A stretch of DNA of 27,013 bases from Chloroflexota bacterium (lineage in GTDB: Bacteria; Chloroflexota; Anaerolineae; UBA3071), in assembly GCA_014383605.1 (NCBI GenBank), contig JACNHM010000345.1, forward strand, positions 1 to 27,013. Reading direction: 5' to 3'. The notes under the pieces were generated by a model. That model had not been told where the DNA came from and did no database searches. It saw only the letters and a program-made list of their open reading frames with translations. Positions 15,191 through 23,013 of the stretch are shown piece after piece (position 1 is the stretch's first letter; every line of letters starts with the position of its first letter). The translations under genes and the position numbers were made by a program.

Positions 15191-16959
15191 GCCAGGAGAT
15201 CGGGATTGTAGTTTGGATCAATGGTCCAGTGGTTCGCGCCCGGGGGTCGCGCCGGGTCAGCATGCTGGAAGTCGTGGAGATCGGCGATGAGCGCCTGGTG
15301 GGCGAGGTCATCGGGCTGGAAGATGACATCCTGACCATCCAGGTCTATGAGGAGACCTCCGGGCTACATCCGGGCGTGCCGGTCTACGGAACCGGGCTGC
15401 CCCTCTCAGTGGAACTGGGGCCAGGGCTGTTGGGAGGCATCTTTGACGGCATCCAACGCCCCCTGCCGGTATTGGAGAAGCGCAGCGGTTCCTTCATCGA
15501 ACGGGGCGTCAAGCTGACGCCGCTCTACCGAAAGAGCCTTTGGGCTTTCAGCCCCCAGGTTCAACCTGGTGACCACGTGGCCGGAGGTGCTGTTCTGGGC
15601 AGCGTCCCGGAGACGGGGCTGATCGAGCACCAGGTGATGATCCCTCCCGATGTCGAGGGGGAACTGAGCTGGGTAGCGTCTGAGGGCGAATACACGATTG
15701 ATGAGCCCATTGCCCGCCTGAAGACGGAGAGGAGCGAGCGTGAGTTGACGATGCTCCAGCGCTGGCCGGTGCGCCGTCCGCGCCCTTATGCTGCTCGCTT
15801 AAAACCCCAGGTGCCGCTGATCACGGGGCAGCGTGTGCTGGACACACTCTTCCCCCTGGCCAAGGGGGGTGCAGGGGCCATCCCCGGGGGATTTGGCGCA
15901 GGGAAAACGGTCCTTCAGCAGCAGCTTGCCAAGTGGAGCGACGCGGATGTGATCATCTACGTGGGCTGCGGGGAGCGGGGCAATGAGATGACCGATGTGC
16001 TGCGCGTATTTCCTCAGTTGGCAGACCCCCGCAGCGGCCACCCCTTGATGGAGCGCACAGTGCTCATTGCCAACACCTCTAATATGCCAGTCGCGGCCCG
16101 TGAGGCCAGCGTGTACACCGGGGTCACCATCGCCGAGTACTACCGCGACATGGGGTATCACGTGGCGCTGATGGCCGATTCCACCTCCCGCTGGGCCGAG
16201 GCAATGCGCGAGGTTTCAGGTCGTCTGGAGGAGATGCCTGCCGAGGAGGGATACCCAGCTTACCTGGCCGCCCGCCTGGCCGAGTTCTACGAGCGTGCGG
16301 GCTATGTCCAGACCCTCAATGGACGAGAGGGGTCGGTAAGCATTATCGGCGCCGTGTCGCCCCCGGGCGGCGACTTCTCCGAGCCGGTTACCCAGCACAC
16401 CAAACGATTCGTGCGCTGCTTCTGGGCCCTGGACAAAGAGCTGGCCTTTGCCCGCCACTTCCCGGCGGTGAGCTGGCAGGAGAGCTACAGCGAATACGTG
16501 GACGACCTGAGCGAGTGGTGGCGTGCCCAGGTGGGCCGGGATTGGCATGCCCTGCGGGGGCAGGCGGTGGACATCCTGACCCGTGAAAGCCGCCTGCAGC
16601 AGATCGTCCAGTTGGTTGGCCCGGATGCCCTGCCCGACGATCAGCGGCTCATCCTGGAGACCGCGCGGCTCCTGCGGGAGGGGTTCCTGCAGCAGAATGC
16701 ACTCGACGAGGTGGATACCTACGCTACGGCGGAAAAGCAGGTTCGAATGCTGGAGCTGATCCTGTACTTCCACGAAAGGGCCAGCACGCTCATCAAGCGC
16801 GGCTGCCCGATGGTGCTGATACAGGAGCTGCCGATGATCACCACCCTCAAGCGCGTCAAATACACCGTGCGCAACGATGAACTGGAGGAGCTAGAGCAGG
16901 TAAGGAAGGACATAGACCAGCAAGTGGAAAGGCTGGAGAGGGATTATCATTATCAATGA
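15187..16959 (+). CDS. atpA: V/A-type ATPase catalytic subunit A
   Basis: The protein has 590 residues, the usual length for A. The Walker A motif reads GGFGAGKT at residues 234-241, with the catalytic Lys240; the following [10 protein letters not shown] carries the general-base Glu, and [16 protein letters not shown] is the Walker B region. The family-specific insert (about residues 115-190) before the nucleotide domain is present. Start is GTG 15187 overlapping the E stop; the stop overlaps the B start as ATGA. It hydrolyses or synthesises ATP on the cytoplasmic side. Confidence 0.95.
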   Translation: MSQEIGIVVWINGPVVRARGSRRVSMLEVVEIGDERLVGEVIGLEDDILTIQVYEETSGLHPGVPVYGTGLPLSVELGPGLLGGIFDGIQRPLPVLEKRSGSFIERGVKLTPLYRKSLWAFSPQVQPGDHVAGGAVLGSVPETGLIEHQVMIPPDVEGELSWVASEGEYTIDEPIARLKTERSERELTMLQRWPVRRPRPYAARLKPQVPLITGQRVLDTLFPLAKGGAGAIPGGFGAGKTVLQQQLAKWSDADVIIYVGCGERGNEMTDVLRVFPQLADPRSGHPLMERTVLIANTSNMPVAAREASVYTGVTIAEYYRDMGYHVALMADSTSRWAEAMREVSGRLEEMPAEEGYPAYLAARLAEFYERAGYVQTLNGREGSVSIIGAVSPPGGDFSEPVTQHTKRFVRCFWALDKELAFARHFPAVSWQESYSEYVDDLSEWWRAQVGRDWHALRGQAVDILTRESRLQQIVQLVGPDALPDDQRLILETARLLREGFLQQNALDEVDTYATAEKQVRMLELILYFHERASTLIKRGCPMVLIQELPMITTLKRVKYTVRNDELEELEQVRKDIDQQVERLERDYHYQ

Positions 16960-18395
16960 ACGAAGGGATCGAGCAGGGCGGCCAGGAGGTCATTGGCGTA
17001 TCACGCATCGAGGGGCCGATTCTGGTTGTCGAAGGCGTCGGAGATGTGGGTTACGACGAGGTGGTGGAGGTCATTGATAGCCAGGGGCGGATCCGGCGGG
17101 GGCGAGTTCTGGAGGTGGGCGCGGGTGTAGCGGTGATTGAGGTCTTCGCCGGCACAGCGGGCCTCTCCATCGCAGATACTCGTGTGCGCTTCCACGGCCA
17201 GCCGCTGCGCATCCCCGTGGCGGAGGAGATGCTGGGGCGGGTCTTCGATGGCATGGGCGAACCCCTTGACGGGGGGCCTGATCCCCTGGCTGACCACTTC
17301 GCCGATATCAATGGGCAGCCCATCAATCCCAGCGCTCGCATCTACCCCCGCGATTACATCCAGACCGGCATCTCGGCCATTGACGGCCTGAACACCCTGG
17401 TGCTGGGGCAGAAGCTGTCCCTCTTTTCAGGCAGCGGCCTGCCTCACGAACAGTTGGCCGCCCAGATTGTGCGCCAGGCTCGTTTGGGGGGCTTCACTTC
17501 GGAGGGTGCTGCCGCGCCGAGCCAGCCCGCCCCCCATAGGGAGTTCGCCAACGTCTTCGTGGCTCTGGGGGTCAAACACGATGTAGCCGCCTCCTTCCGT
17601 CAGGCCTTCGCTGAAAGTGGGGCTTTGGCGCGCGTGGCGATGTTCCTGAACCTGGCCGACGACCCACCCATTGAACGGCTGGTCACCCCGCGAGCGGCCC
17701 TTACACTGGCTGAGTACCTGGCCTTCGAACGCCAGATGCACGTGCTGGTGGTGCTCATTGATATGACCAACTACTGCGAGGCGCTGCGCCAGATATCGAA
17801 CATCCGGGGCGAGGTGCCCAGCCGCAAGGGGTATCCGGGCTACATGTACAGCGATCTGGCCTCCATCTACGAACGCACTGGCCGCATCAAAGGCAGCGAA
17901 GGGTCGATCACTCAGTTGCCCATCCTGACCATGCCCAACGACGACATCACCCATCCGGTGCCCGACCTGACGGGCTACATCACGGAAGGGCAGATCGTGC
18001 TGGGGCGTGACCTGTTCTTGCGGGGCATTTATCCCCCCATCCAGGTGCTGCCCTCCCTCTCGCGACTGATGAAGGATGGCATCGGCGAAGGGAGCACACG
18101 CGCCGACCACGCTCACCTGTCTGCGCAACTGTACGCTGCCTACGCCCACGTGCAGGGTGTGCGTGCCCTGGCCTCGGTCATCGGCGAGGAGGAGCTTTCC
18201 AGGGTGGATCAGCGCTACCTGGAGTTTGGGCGGGCCTTTGAGCGGGAATTCATAAGTCAAGGGGTGGTGGAGAATCGTTCGATGGAAGAGACATTGGACC
18301 TGGGCTGGCATGTGCTGGCCATCCTGCCGGCCGAGGAACTGGTGCGCGTGACGGAGGAGGAGATCGCCCAGCATTACGAGAGGAGGGGGGAGTAG
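16956..18395 (+). CDS. atpB: V/A-type ATPase regulatory subunit B
   Basis: The protein has 479 residues. It has the F1-beta-like fold but lacks a Walker A motif: the loop position reads [13 protein letters not shown], as in non-catalytic B subunits. [19 protein letters not shown] and [22 protein letters not shown] are strongly conserved B-subunit segments. It alternates with A in the hexamer. The ATG overlaps the A stop by 4 bases (ATGA), and the D start directly follows its TAG. Confidence 0.95.
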   Translation: MNEGIEQGGQEVIGVSRIEGPILVVEGVGDVGYDEVVEVIDSQGRIRRGRVLEVGAGVAVIEVFAGTAGLSIADTRVRFHGQPLRIPVAEEMLGRVFDGMGEPLDGGPDPLADHFADINGQPINPSARIYPRDYIQTGISAIDGLNTLVLGQKLSLFSGSGLPHEQLAAQIVRQARLGGFTSEGAAAPSQPAPHREFANVFVALGVKHDVAASFRQAFAESGALARVAMFLNLADDPPIERLVTPRAALTLAEYLAFERQMHVLVVLIDMTNYCEALRQISNIRGEVPSRKGYPGYMYSDLASIYERTGRIKGSEGSITQLPILTMPNDDITHPVPDLTGYITEGQIVLGRDLFLRGIYPPIQVLPSLSRLMKDGIGEGSTRADHAHLSAQLYAAYAHVQGVRALASVIGEEELSRVDQRYLEFGRAFEREFISQGVVENRSMEETLDLGWHVLAILPAEELVRVTEEEIAQHYERRGE

Positions 18396-19136
18396 ATGCC
18401 GCGGAGGCTCAACATCCCACCCACGCGCAGCAGCCTGCTGCGCATGCGCGAGGCGCTGGAACTGGCGCGCGAGGGATATGAGATTCTGGATAAGAAGCGC
18501 GAGGTGCTCAGCACCGAGTTGGTCCACGTAGCCCATGACGCGGAGAGGCTGGAGGCGGAGGGACAGGAACTGCTGGCCGCGGCCTATCACGCGCTGGGGC
18601 TGGCCAAGATGACGATGGGGCGGGAACGGGTCGAGTGGGCTGCACTGGCGGTCAACAAAACAGTGGAGGTCAGAGTCAGGCCGCGCAGTGTGATGGGCGT
18701 GGTGATCCCCACCATCGAGGCCCACGGAGAGCCACCGAAGACCCCCTACGGGCTGGGTGATACCACCGTGGCGTTGGATGAGGCCGCTGGTCGCTTTGGC
18801 GAGGTGCTGGACAAGGTTCCCGGCCTGTGTGAGACGATGACCGCTGTCTGGAGGCTGGCCCGGGAGCTGCAGAAGACGCAGAGGCGGGTCAATGCCCTGC
18901 AGTATATCTTTATCCCGGAGTACGAAGCAACTGTGGCTTATATCGAGAGCGTGCTGGAGGAGCGAGAGCGCGAGGAGACCTTCCGCCTGAAGCGGCTCAA
19001 GTCTAAGATGGCTCCACGCACCATCGGGCCGTCAAGGCGAGAATATGTGCAACCCTATCGCGATATCAGTGGCGAGAAGAGGTCGCCGTACCGCGATATG
19101 GGGGGCGGAAAAGTCACTTGGCGCGAGTTTGGTTAG
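18396..19136 (+). CDS. atpD: V/A-type ATPase central shaft subunit D
   Basis: The protein has 246 residues. The N-terminal PPTRSSLLRMREALELAREG, followed by YEILDKKREVL, is the diagnostic start of subunit D, and RVNALQYIFIPEYEATVAYI is its conserved late helix. It forms the rotating coiled-coil shaft. The core ends near residue 207; the last about 40 residues are an extra basic tail with two PYRD repeats (PYRDISGEKRS, PYRDMGGGK), longer than in many homologues. The start codon follows the B stop with no gap (TAGATG). It is the last gene of the ATPase operon. Confidence 0.92.
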   Translation: MPRRLNIPPTRSSLLRMREALELAREGYEILDKKREVLSTELVHVAHDAERLEAEGQELLAAAYHALGLAKMTMGRERVEWAALAVNKTVEVRVRPRSVMGVVIPTIEAHGEPPKTPYGLGDTTVALDEAAGRFGEVLDKVPGLCETMTAVWRLARELQKTQRRVNALQYIFIPEYEATVAYIESVLEEREREETFRLKRLKSKMAPRTIGPSRREYVQPYRDISGEKRSPYRDMGGGKVTWREFG

Positions 19137-19198
19137 TGGGTTGTCAATGAAGACCGGGCTTGCTGGAGGCTACATTAAATCGCTGCGAGGAGGCTGCG

Positions 19199-19651
19199 AT
19201 GGAGGCGCGAGAACGCTTCACTAATATCCTGGCGCCCATAGATGGATCGGCGTGCTCGATCAACGCTGGGCGATTAGCAGTTGAGTTGGCCGCTGCATTT
19301 CAAGCGCAGATTACCTTTGTATACGTCGTGGACACTACCGCCGTTGAGGAAATGGCAAGAAGCTTGCGTCGTCCCATCGAACGGATACAGGGGGAGATGG
19401 AGGCCAATGGGCAGCGCTATCTCGACTATCTGACCCAGCAGGCGAGGGCACATGGGCTGGAGGTGAGACAGGCGATCCGCTTTGGAGTCCCCTACGCCGA
19501 AATCTCCGGACTGGCGCGGGAGGATAGCGCAAACCTGATCGTGATCGGGCAAGTTGGAAGGCACGGCCCACGACGACTCATGATGGGCAGTGTCACAGAA
19601 CGGGTCATCGAGCTAGCCCCCTGCGCGGTACTGGTTGTCAAACCGGAATAG
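19199..19651 (+). CDS. Universal stress protein (UspA family, ATP-binding type)
   Basis: The protein has 150 residues with one Usp domain: ILAPIDGSACSINAGRLAVE at the start and the nucleotide-binding pattern G-x2-G-x9-G-S at residues 117-131 (IGQVG...MMGS), ending VLVVKPE. The intact pattern predicts ATP binding. ATG 19199 has GAGGAGG five bases upstream; an in-frame TTG at 19160 is less likely. It lies 62 bases after subunit D on the same strand and could be the last gene of that transcript. Its role next to an ATPase is unknown. Confidence 0.85.
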   Translation: MEARERFTNILAPIDGSACSINAGRLAVELAAAFQAQITFVYVVDTTAVEEMARSLRRPIERIQGEMEANGQRYLDYLTQQARAHGLEVRQAIRFGVPYAEISGLAREDSANLIVIGQVGRHGPRRLMMGSVTERVIELAPCAVLVVKPE

Positions 19652-19728
19652 TCATTTTTCAAGGTAGTGGGGCTTCAATCGCTTGTGACAGCTAGAGCCA
19701 CCACTGCCAGGTTGTTCCGGCATGTCCT

Positions 19729-19734
19729 TATAAT
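19729..19734 (+). promoter_or_regulatory. Possible -10 box upstream of the polyferredoxin gene
   Basis: TATAAT lies 22 bases before the ATG at 19756, in the 104-base gap after the universal stress gene. The 17-base-spaced -35 position reads CCAGGT, a poor match, so any promoter would need activation. No terminator was seen in the gap. Confidence 0.3.
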
Positions 19735-19755
19735 ACCCGACCCACTGGAGGGAGA

Positions 19756-20739
19756 ATGAAGCGCGGCACAACGATCAAACATAAGACAAATGAAGAACTC
19801 GTCCTAGAGCGGCGGATGGTCACCCGCCACTATATCATGACCTGGGACCTCGACCGCTGTGTGGGCTGCCAGATCGGGCCGCTGGTCTGCCCCAAGGAGT
19901 CCGTCATCCACGTAGAGGGCCAGATCGTGGACGGGCGGCTGGCGAAGAAGCCGTCGGTGGACATTGACGCGGACACGTGTGTGTTGTGTGGCATATGTGA
20001 GGTGATGTGTCCCAAGAACGCCATCACCATGACCATCAACGGCGAGCGCGAGAATCCCGTGCTGATTTATGGAGCCTTCCCGGGTCTCATCCAGTCCACG
20101 ACGTTCGACAAAGAAGTGTTCGACTGGGGCCGGAAGGACTTTGTGATTGACAACTGCCCGACCAACGTCATCAGTTACGACGAGAGGCAGGACACGCTGG
20201 TGGTGGACGATGCGCACTGCATCCGCTGCCGCCAGTGTGAGATCGCCAGCGGCGGCGCGTTTCAGGTGACGCAGCCCTGGCAGGGCCAGGTGGAACTGCG
20301 TCGCGAGAAATGTGCGGAGGGCTGCCTGGCCTGCGCTGACATCTGCCCCACCCGTGCGTTGCACATTGACGAGGATGGCGAGTTGGTGCTGGCCGACTAT
20401 TACTGCATCAAGTGCGGCGCGTGTATGCAGGTCTGCCCGGTCAAGCCCGAGTACGAGGAATACGAGTTCACCTTTGAGTCACAGGGCGTGAGCAAAACCA
20501 TAATCCGCCAGCGAGTCACCAACGCCGGAGAACTGCCCGTCTGGGTCGAGCGGTGGCGCGTTCGCCACACGCCGGTGCAGAGCGCGGCGTGGATCGAGGC
20601 GCTGAACAAGATGGCCGACGATAGGGCGGGTACGGTCGAGATTGACAGCAAACGGGCGCTCAAACGGCGTGACTTGCTCAAGGCGCTGGCGGGCGGCAGA
20701 GCGTTGGTGGAGATGGAGAAACAGGAGCAGGGCAGGTAG
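19756..20739 (+). CDS. Polyferredoxin (multi-[4Fe-4S] electron carrier)
   Basis: The protein has 327 residues with no membrane segment. Cys motifs in order are C35-x2-C38-x6-C45P (atypical spacing), C75-x2-C78-x2-C81-x3-C85P, C134P with C155-x2-C158-x2-C161, C186/C190-x2-C193-x3-C197P, and C217-x2-C220-x2-C223-x3-C227P. This suggests about four or five clusters. The last about 85 residues lack Cys. MvhB and FwdF of methanogens are comparable polyferredoxins; I cannot assign it to either. Given the nearby Hdr-Mvh genes, it may accept the low-potential electrons from HdrA. GGAGGGAG lies just before the ATG. The upstream basic leader is not a Tat signal. Confidence 0.75.
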   Translation: MKRGTTIKHKTNEELVLERRMVTRHYIMTWDLDRCVGCQIGPLVCPKESVIHVEGQIVDGRLAKKPSVDIDADTCVLCGICEVMCPKNAITMTINGERENPVLIYGAFPGLIQSTTFDKEVFDWGRKDFVIDNCPTNVISYDERQDTLVVDDAHCIRCRQCEIASGGAFQVTQPWQGQVELRREKCAEGCLACADICPTRALHIDEDGELVLADYYCIKCGACMQVCPVKPEYEEYEFTFESQGVSKTIIRQRVTNAGELPVWVERWRVRHTPVQSAAWIEALNKMADDRAGTVEIDSKRALKRRDLLKALAGGRALVEMEKQEQGR

Positions 20740-20911
20740 GCGAATGAGGGGAGGCTGAGCGCGTTGGGGAAAAGCCTGTAAACGCCAATTGACCGGCCTC
20801 TGCTGACGACAGTCCAGTGGCTACCGGCAACCGGTCACTCCATTGGGGGCGATATGACGACATGTGTGTTGCGCGTGTGGTGGTGTCTGTCGCCTGTGGT
20901 CATCTGAACGC
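20740..20911 (+). other. Gene-free stretch with predicted RNA hairpins
   Basis: No supported ORF lies between 20740 and 21066. Two hairpins can be drawn by eye: AGTG-gct-ACCGG-CAA-CCGGT-CACT near 20817-20840, and a long one closed by GGCGATA and TGTCGCC near 20849-20897. They precede the terminator at 20912-20951. The stretch may be only a structured 3' UTR of the polyferredoxin gene; a small RNA is possible but unsupported. Confidence 0.3.
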
Positions 20912-20951
20912 AAACGTCAAGGTGGCATGCCGCGCCTTGACGTTTCTTTTT
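20912..20951 (+). terminator. Rho-independent terminator
   Basis: AAACGTCAAGG (20912-20922) pairs perfectly with CCTTGACGTTT (20935-20945) around a 12-base loop, followed directly by CTTTTT. An 11-bp perfect stem with a T tail is strong. It would end transcripts coming from the polyferredoxin gene and insulates the glycan operon that follows. Confidence 0.85.
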
Positions 20952-21008
20952 GTGGTCATGGGGATCGGAGCACAGGGGGGCAGCAGTTTTTGGCCGGTGA
21001 TTGCGGGC

Positions 21009-21037
21009 TTGCTTTGTGTGCTGTTCGGGTGTATACT
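21009..21037 (+). promoter_or_regulatory. Sigma-70-type promoter of the glycan operon
   Basis: TTGCTT (21009-21014), a 17-base spacer ending in TG, then TATACT (21032-21037). The spacing is optimal and the TG just before the -10 gives an extended -10. It lies 30 bases before the ATG at 21067 and 58 bases after the terminator. Confidence 0.65.
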
Positions 21038-21066
21038 ACGGCAGTGAAAGCGCGCCGGGAGAGGAT

Positions 21067-22293
21067 ATGGAAAAGCCAAAACTGATTCGCGTGGGCGATT
21101 TTCAGTTAGGGGAGGAAGAGAGAGAGTCTATCCTGGAGGTCTTGGCATCGGGCAGGCTCTCCGAAGGCCCCAAGGTCGCTCATTTCGAGAGAGAATGGGC
21201 TCGATACGTGGGCACGAAGTTCAGTGTGGCCACCAGCTCCGGCTCTGGCGCTCTGATGGCCGGCCTGGCTGCCGTCAAGCATCTGAAGGGGCTGCCCTCG
21301 GGCACCAAGGTGATCACCTCGCCGCTGACCTATATCGCCACCAGCAGTGCCATCAGCAACGTGGGCTTGGAGCCGGTGTACGTTGACGTTGATCCGCACA
21401 CGTTCAATATCACACCGGAGAACATCTGTGGGCTTCTGCATAATGCCGCCGACCGAGAGCAATATGCTATCATCTTGCCGGTGCATCTCATGGGCTTTCC
21501 GGCGAGCATGGACGAGATCAACCGGATCGCCGCCGAGCACGGCCTGGTCGTCTTTGAGGATTCGGCGCAAGCTCACGGCAGTTGGTACAAGGGCCAGCGC
21601 ACAGGCTCGCTTTCCCTGGCCGCGGCTTTTTCTTTTTACATCGCCCACAACATCCAGGCCGGGGAAATGGGCGCCCTGACCACCGATGATCCGGAGATCA
21701 ATCGGCTGGCGCGGCAGATCAAAGCCCAGGGCCGGGCCTGCGACTGCCTGGTCTGCACCCGCGATCAAGGGTATTGCCCTCAGCTTGCCGATTATGACGG
21801 GCAGGAAGACTTCGATCCCCGCTTCTCTCACGACATGATCGGCTACAACTTCAAGCTCATGGAATTCCAGGCCGCTTTGGGACTCGTACAGCTCAAGAAG
21901 GCGGATTGGATCATCCAGAGGCGGCAGGACAACGTGAAGTATCTGAACGAACACCTGGCCGTGCATGAAGACGTGCTGCAACTGCCGCCCACCTCCGAGG
22001 ACGTCTCCTATCTTGCCTATCCTGTCGTGATCAAGAGGCCCGACCTTGTCTCTCGCCAGTATCTCCGCGCCGCGCTGGAGGCCCTGGGGGTGGAAACGAG
22101 ACCGCTGTTTGGATCTATCCCCACTCAGCAGCGTGCCTACGCCCATCTGAAAGCGGAGTATGCGGGCAAACTGCCCCATGCGGAATACCTTGGCCTCCAT
22201 GCCTTCTACGTGGGCTGTCATCAGTACCTGAGCCAGGAGGACCTGGAACGCATGGTCGAGGCCTTCCACAGGAGTCTCGCGGGTAAGCGATAA
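21067..22293 (+). CDS. DegT-fold sugar 3-dehydratase-like enzyme (His at the PLP-lysine position)
   Basis: The protein has 408 residues of the DegT/DnrJ/EryC1/StrS fold: TSSGSGALMAGLAA binds the cofactor phosphate, VFEDSAQAHGS carries the Asp that contacts the pyridine N, and IGYNFKLMEFQAALGLVQL is a conserved late helix. The usual SFxxxKNxxxGEGG lysine site reads SFYIAHNIQAGEMG, so His194 takes the place of the Schiff-base Lys. This is the hallmark of ColD and the E1/RfbH-type 3-dehydratases, which use PLP/PMP and a His base to remove the sugar 3-OH. A Cys group (225, 227, 230, 237) lies where E1 enzymes have Fe-S ligands, with different spacing. Product: probably a 3-deoxy nucleotide sugar. 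GAGAGGAT precedes ATG 21067. Confidence 0.75.
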   Translation: MEKPKLIRVGDFQLGEEERESILEVLASGRLSEGPKVAHFEREWARYVGTKFSVATSSGSGALMAGLAAVKHLKGLPSGTKVITSPLTYIATSSAISNVGLEPVYVDVDPHTFNITPENICGLLHNAADREQYAIILPVHLMGFPASMDEINRIAAEHGLVVFEDSAQAHGSWYKGQRTGSLSLAAAFSFYIAHNIQAGEMGALTTDDPEINRLARQIKAQGRACDCLVCTRDQGYCPQLADYDGQEDFDPRFSHDMIGYNFKLMEFQAALGLVQLKKADWIIQRRQDNVKYLNEHLAVHEDVLQLPPTSEDVSYLAYPVVIKRPDLVSRQYLRAALEALGVETRPLFGSIPTQQRAYAHLKAEYAGKLPHAEYLGLHAFYVGCHQYLSQEDLERMVEAFHRSLAGKR

Positions 22294-23013
22294 ATGCGTG
22301 GAGAAGGAACAGAGGCGGCCATCGTCATCCCGACCTACAACGAAAGGGACAACCTGCGGCCATTGGTCGAGGAAATCCGGCGTCTTCCTTGCAGCCTGCT
22401 GATCGTGATCGTGGACGACAACTCGCCGGATGGAACCGGGCAGCTAGCTGATGCACTGGCAGCGCAGATGCCAGAGGTGCGGGTCATCCATCGGTCAGGT
22501 AAAGGCGGACGGGGCTCGGCCTGCATTGCCGGCTTCAGATACGCTTTGCGGGAGACCGAGGCCCCGCTGATCGTGGAGATGGATGCTGATTTCTCGCACC
22601 ATCCCCGCTACATCCCGGAGTTGTTGGACAAAGCCGGGGAAGCTGACGTGGTCATCGGTTCTCGTTACCAGAAGGGAAGCCAGATCGTGGACTGGGGAGT
22701 GAGCCGCCGCATCTTCAGCAAGCTGGCCAATCTGTTCGCCAGGACGATGTTGGGTGTGCCGATACGCGACTACACCAACGGCTTTCGCTGTTACCGCCGG
22801 GAGGCGCTGGAAGCCCTGGACCTGGATAGCATTCAGACGACGGGATACATCGTGCTCAGCGAGACGGCCCTGCTGCTGCACAGGGCGGGGGCGCGGTTCG
22901 GTGAGATCCCGACGGTATTCGTCAACCGCAAACGGGGGCAGTCCAACACCACCCTGTCCGAGATCATGGATGCCTTCACCGCCGTGTGGGAACTGAGGAG
23001 ACGCTATGCCTGA
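22294..23013 (+). CDS. GT2 polyprenyl-phosphate mannose synthase-like glycosyltransferase
   Basis: The protein has 239 residues. IVIPTYNERDNLRPLVEEI, IVDDNSPDGTG and VEMDADFSHHP (the DxD metal site) are the core of the dolichol-phosphate mannose synthase (DPM1) type of GT2. VIGSRYQKGS and DYTNGFRCYRREALE follow in the expected order. There is no C-terminal membrane segment, so it would act at the inner membrane face and load a sugar from a GDP- or UDP-donor onto a polyprenyl phosphate. The ATG directly follows the previous TAA, and the stop overlaps the next gene by 8 bases. It plausibly makes the donor for the membrane protein that follows. Confidence 0.85.
   Translation: MRGEGTEAAIVIPTYNERDNLRPLVEEIRRLPCSLLIVIVDDNSPDGTGQLADALAAQMPEVRVIHRSGKGGRGSACIAGFRYALRETEAPLIVEMDADFSHHPRYIPELLDKAGEADVVIGSRYQKGSQIVDWGVSRRIFSKLANLFARTMLGVPIRDYTNGFRCYRREALEALDLDSIQTTGYIVLSETALLLHRAGARFGEIPTVFVNRKRGQSNTTLSEIMDAFTAVWELRRRYA

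Noticed and set aside
17427..18725. Long minus-strand ORF opposite atpB/atpD, and similar ones opposite other ATPase, DegT-fold and GT-C-like genes
   Set aside because: These are antisense shadows of high-GC coding regions with no motifs and no plausible translation signals.
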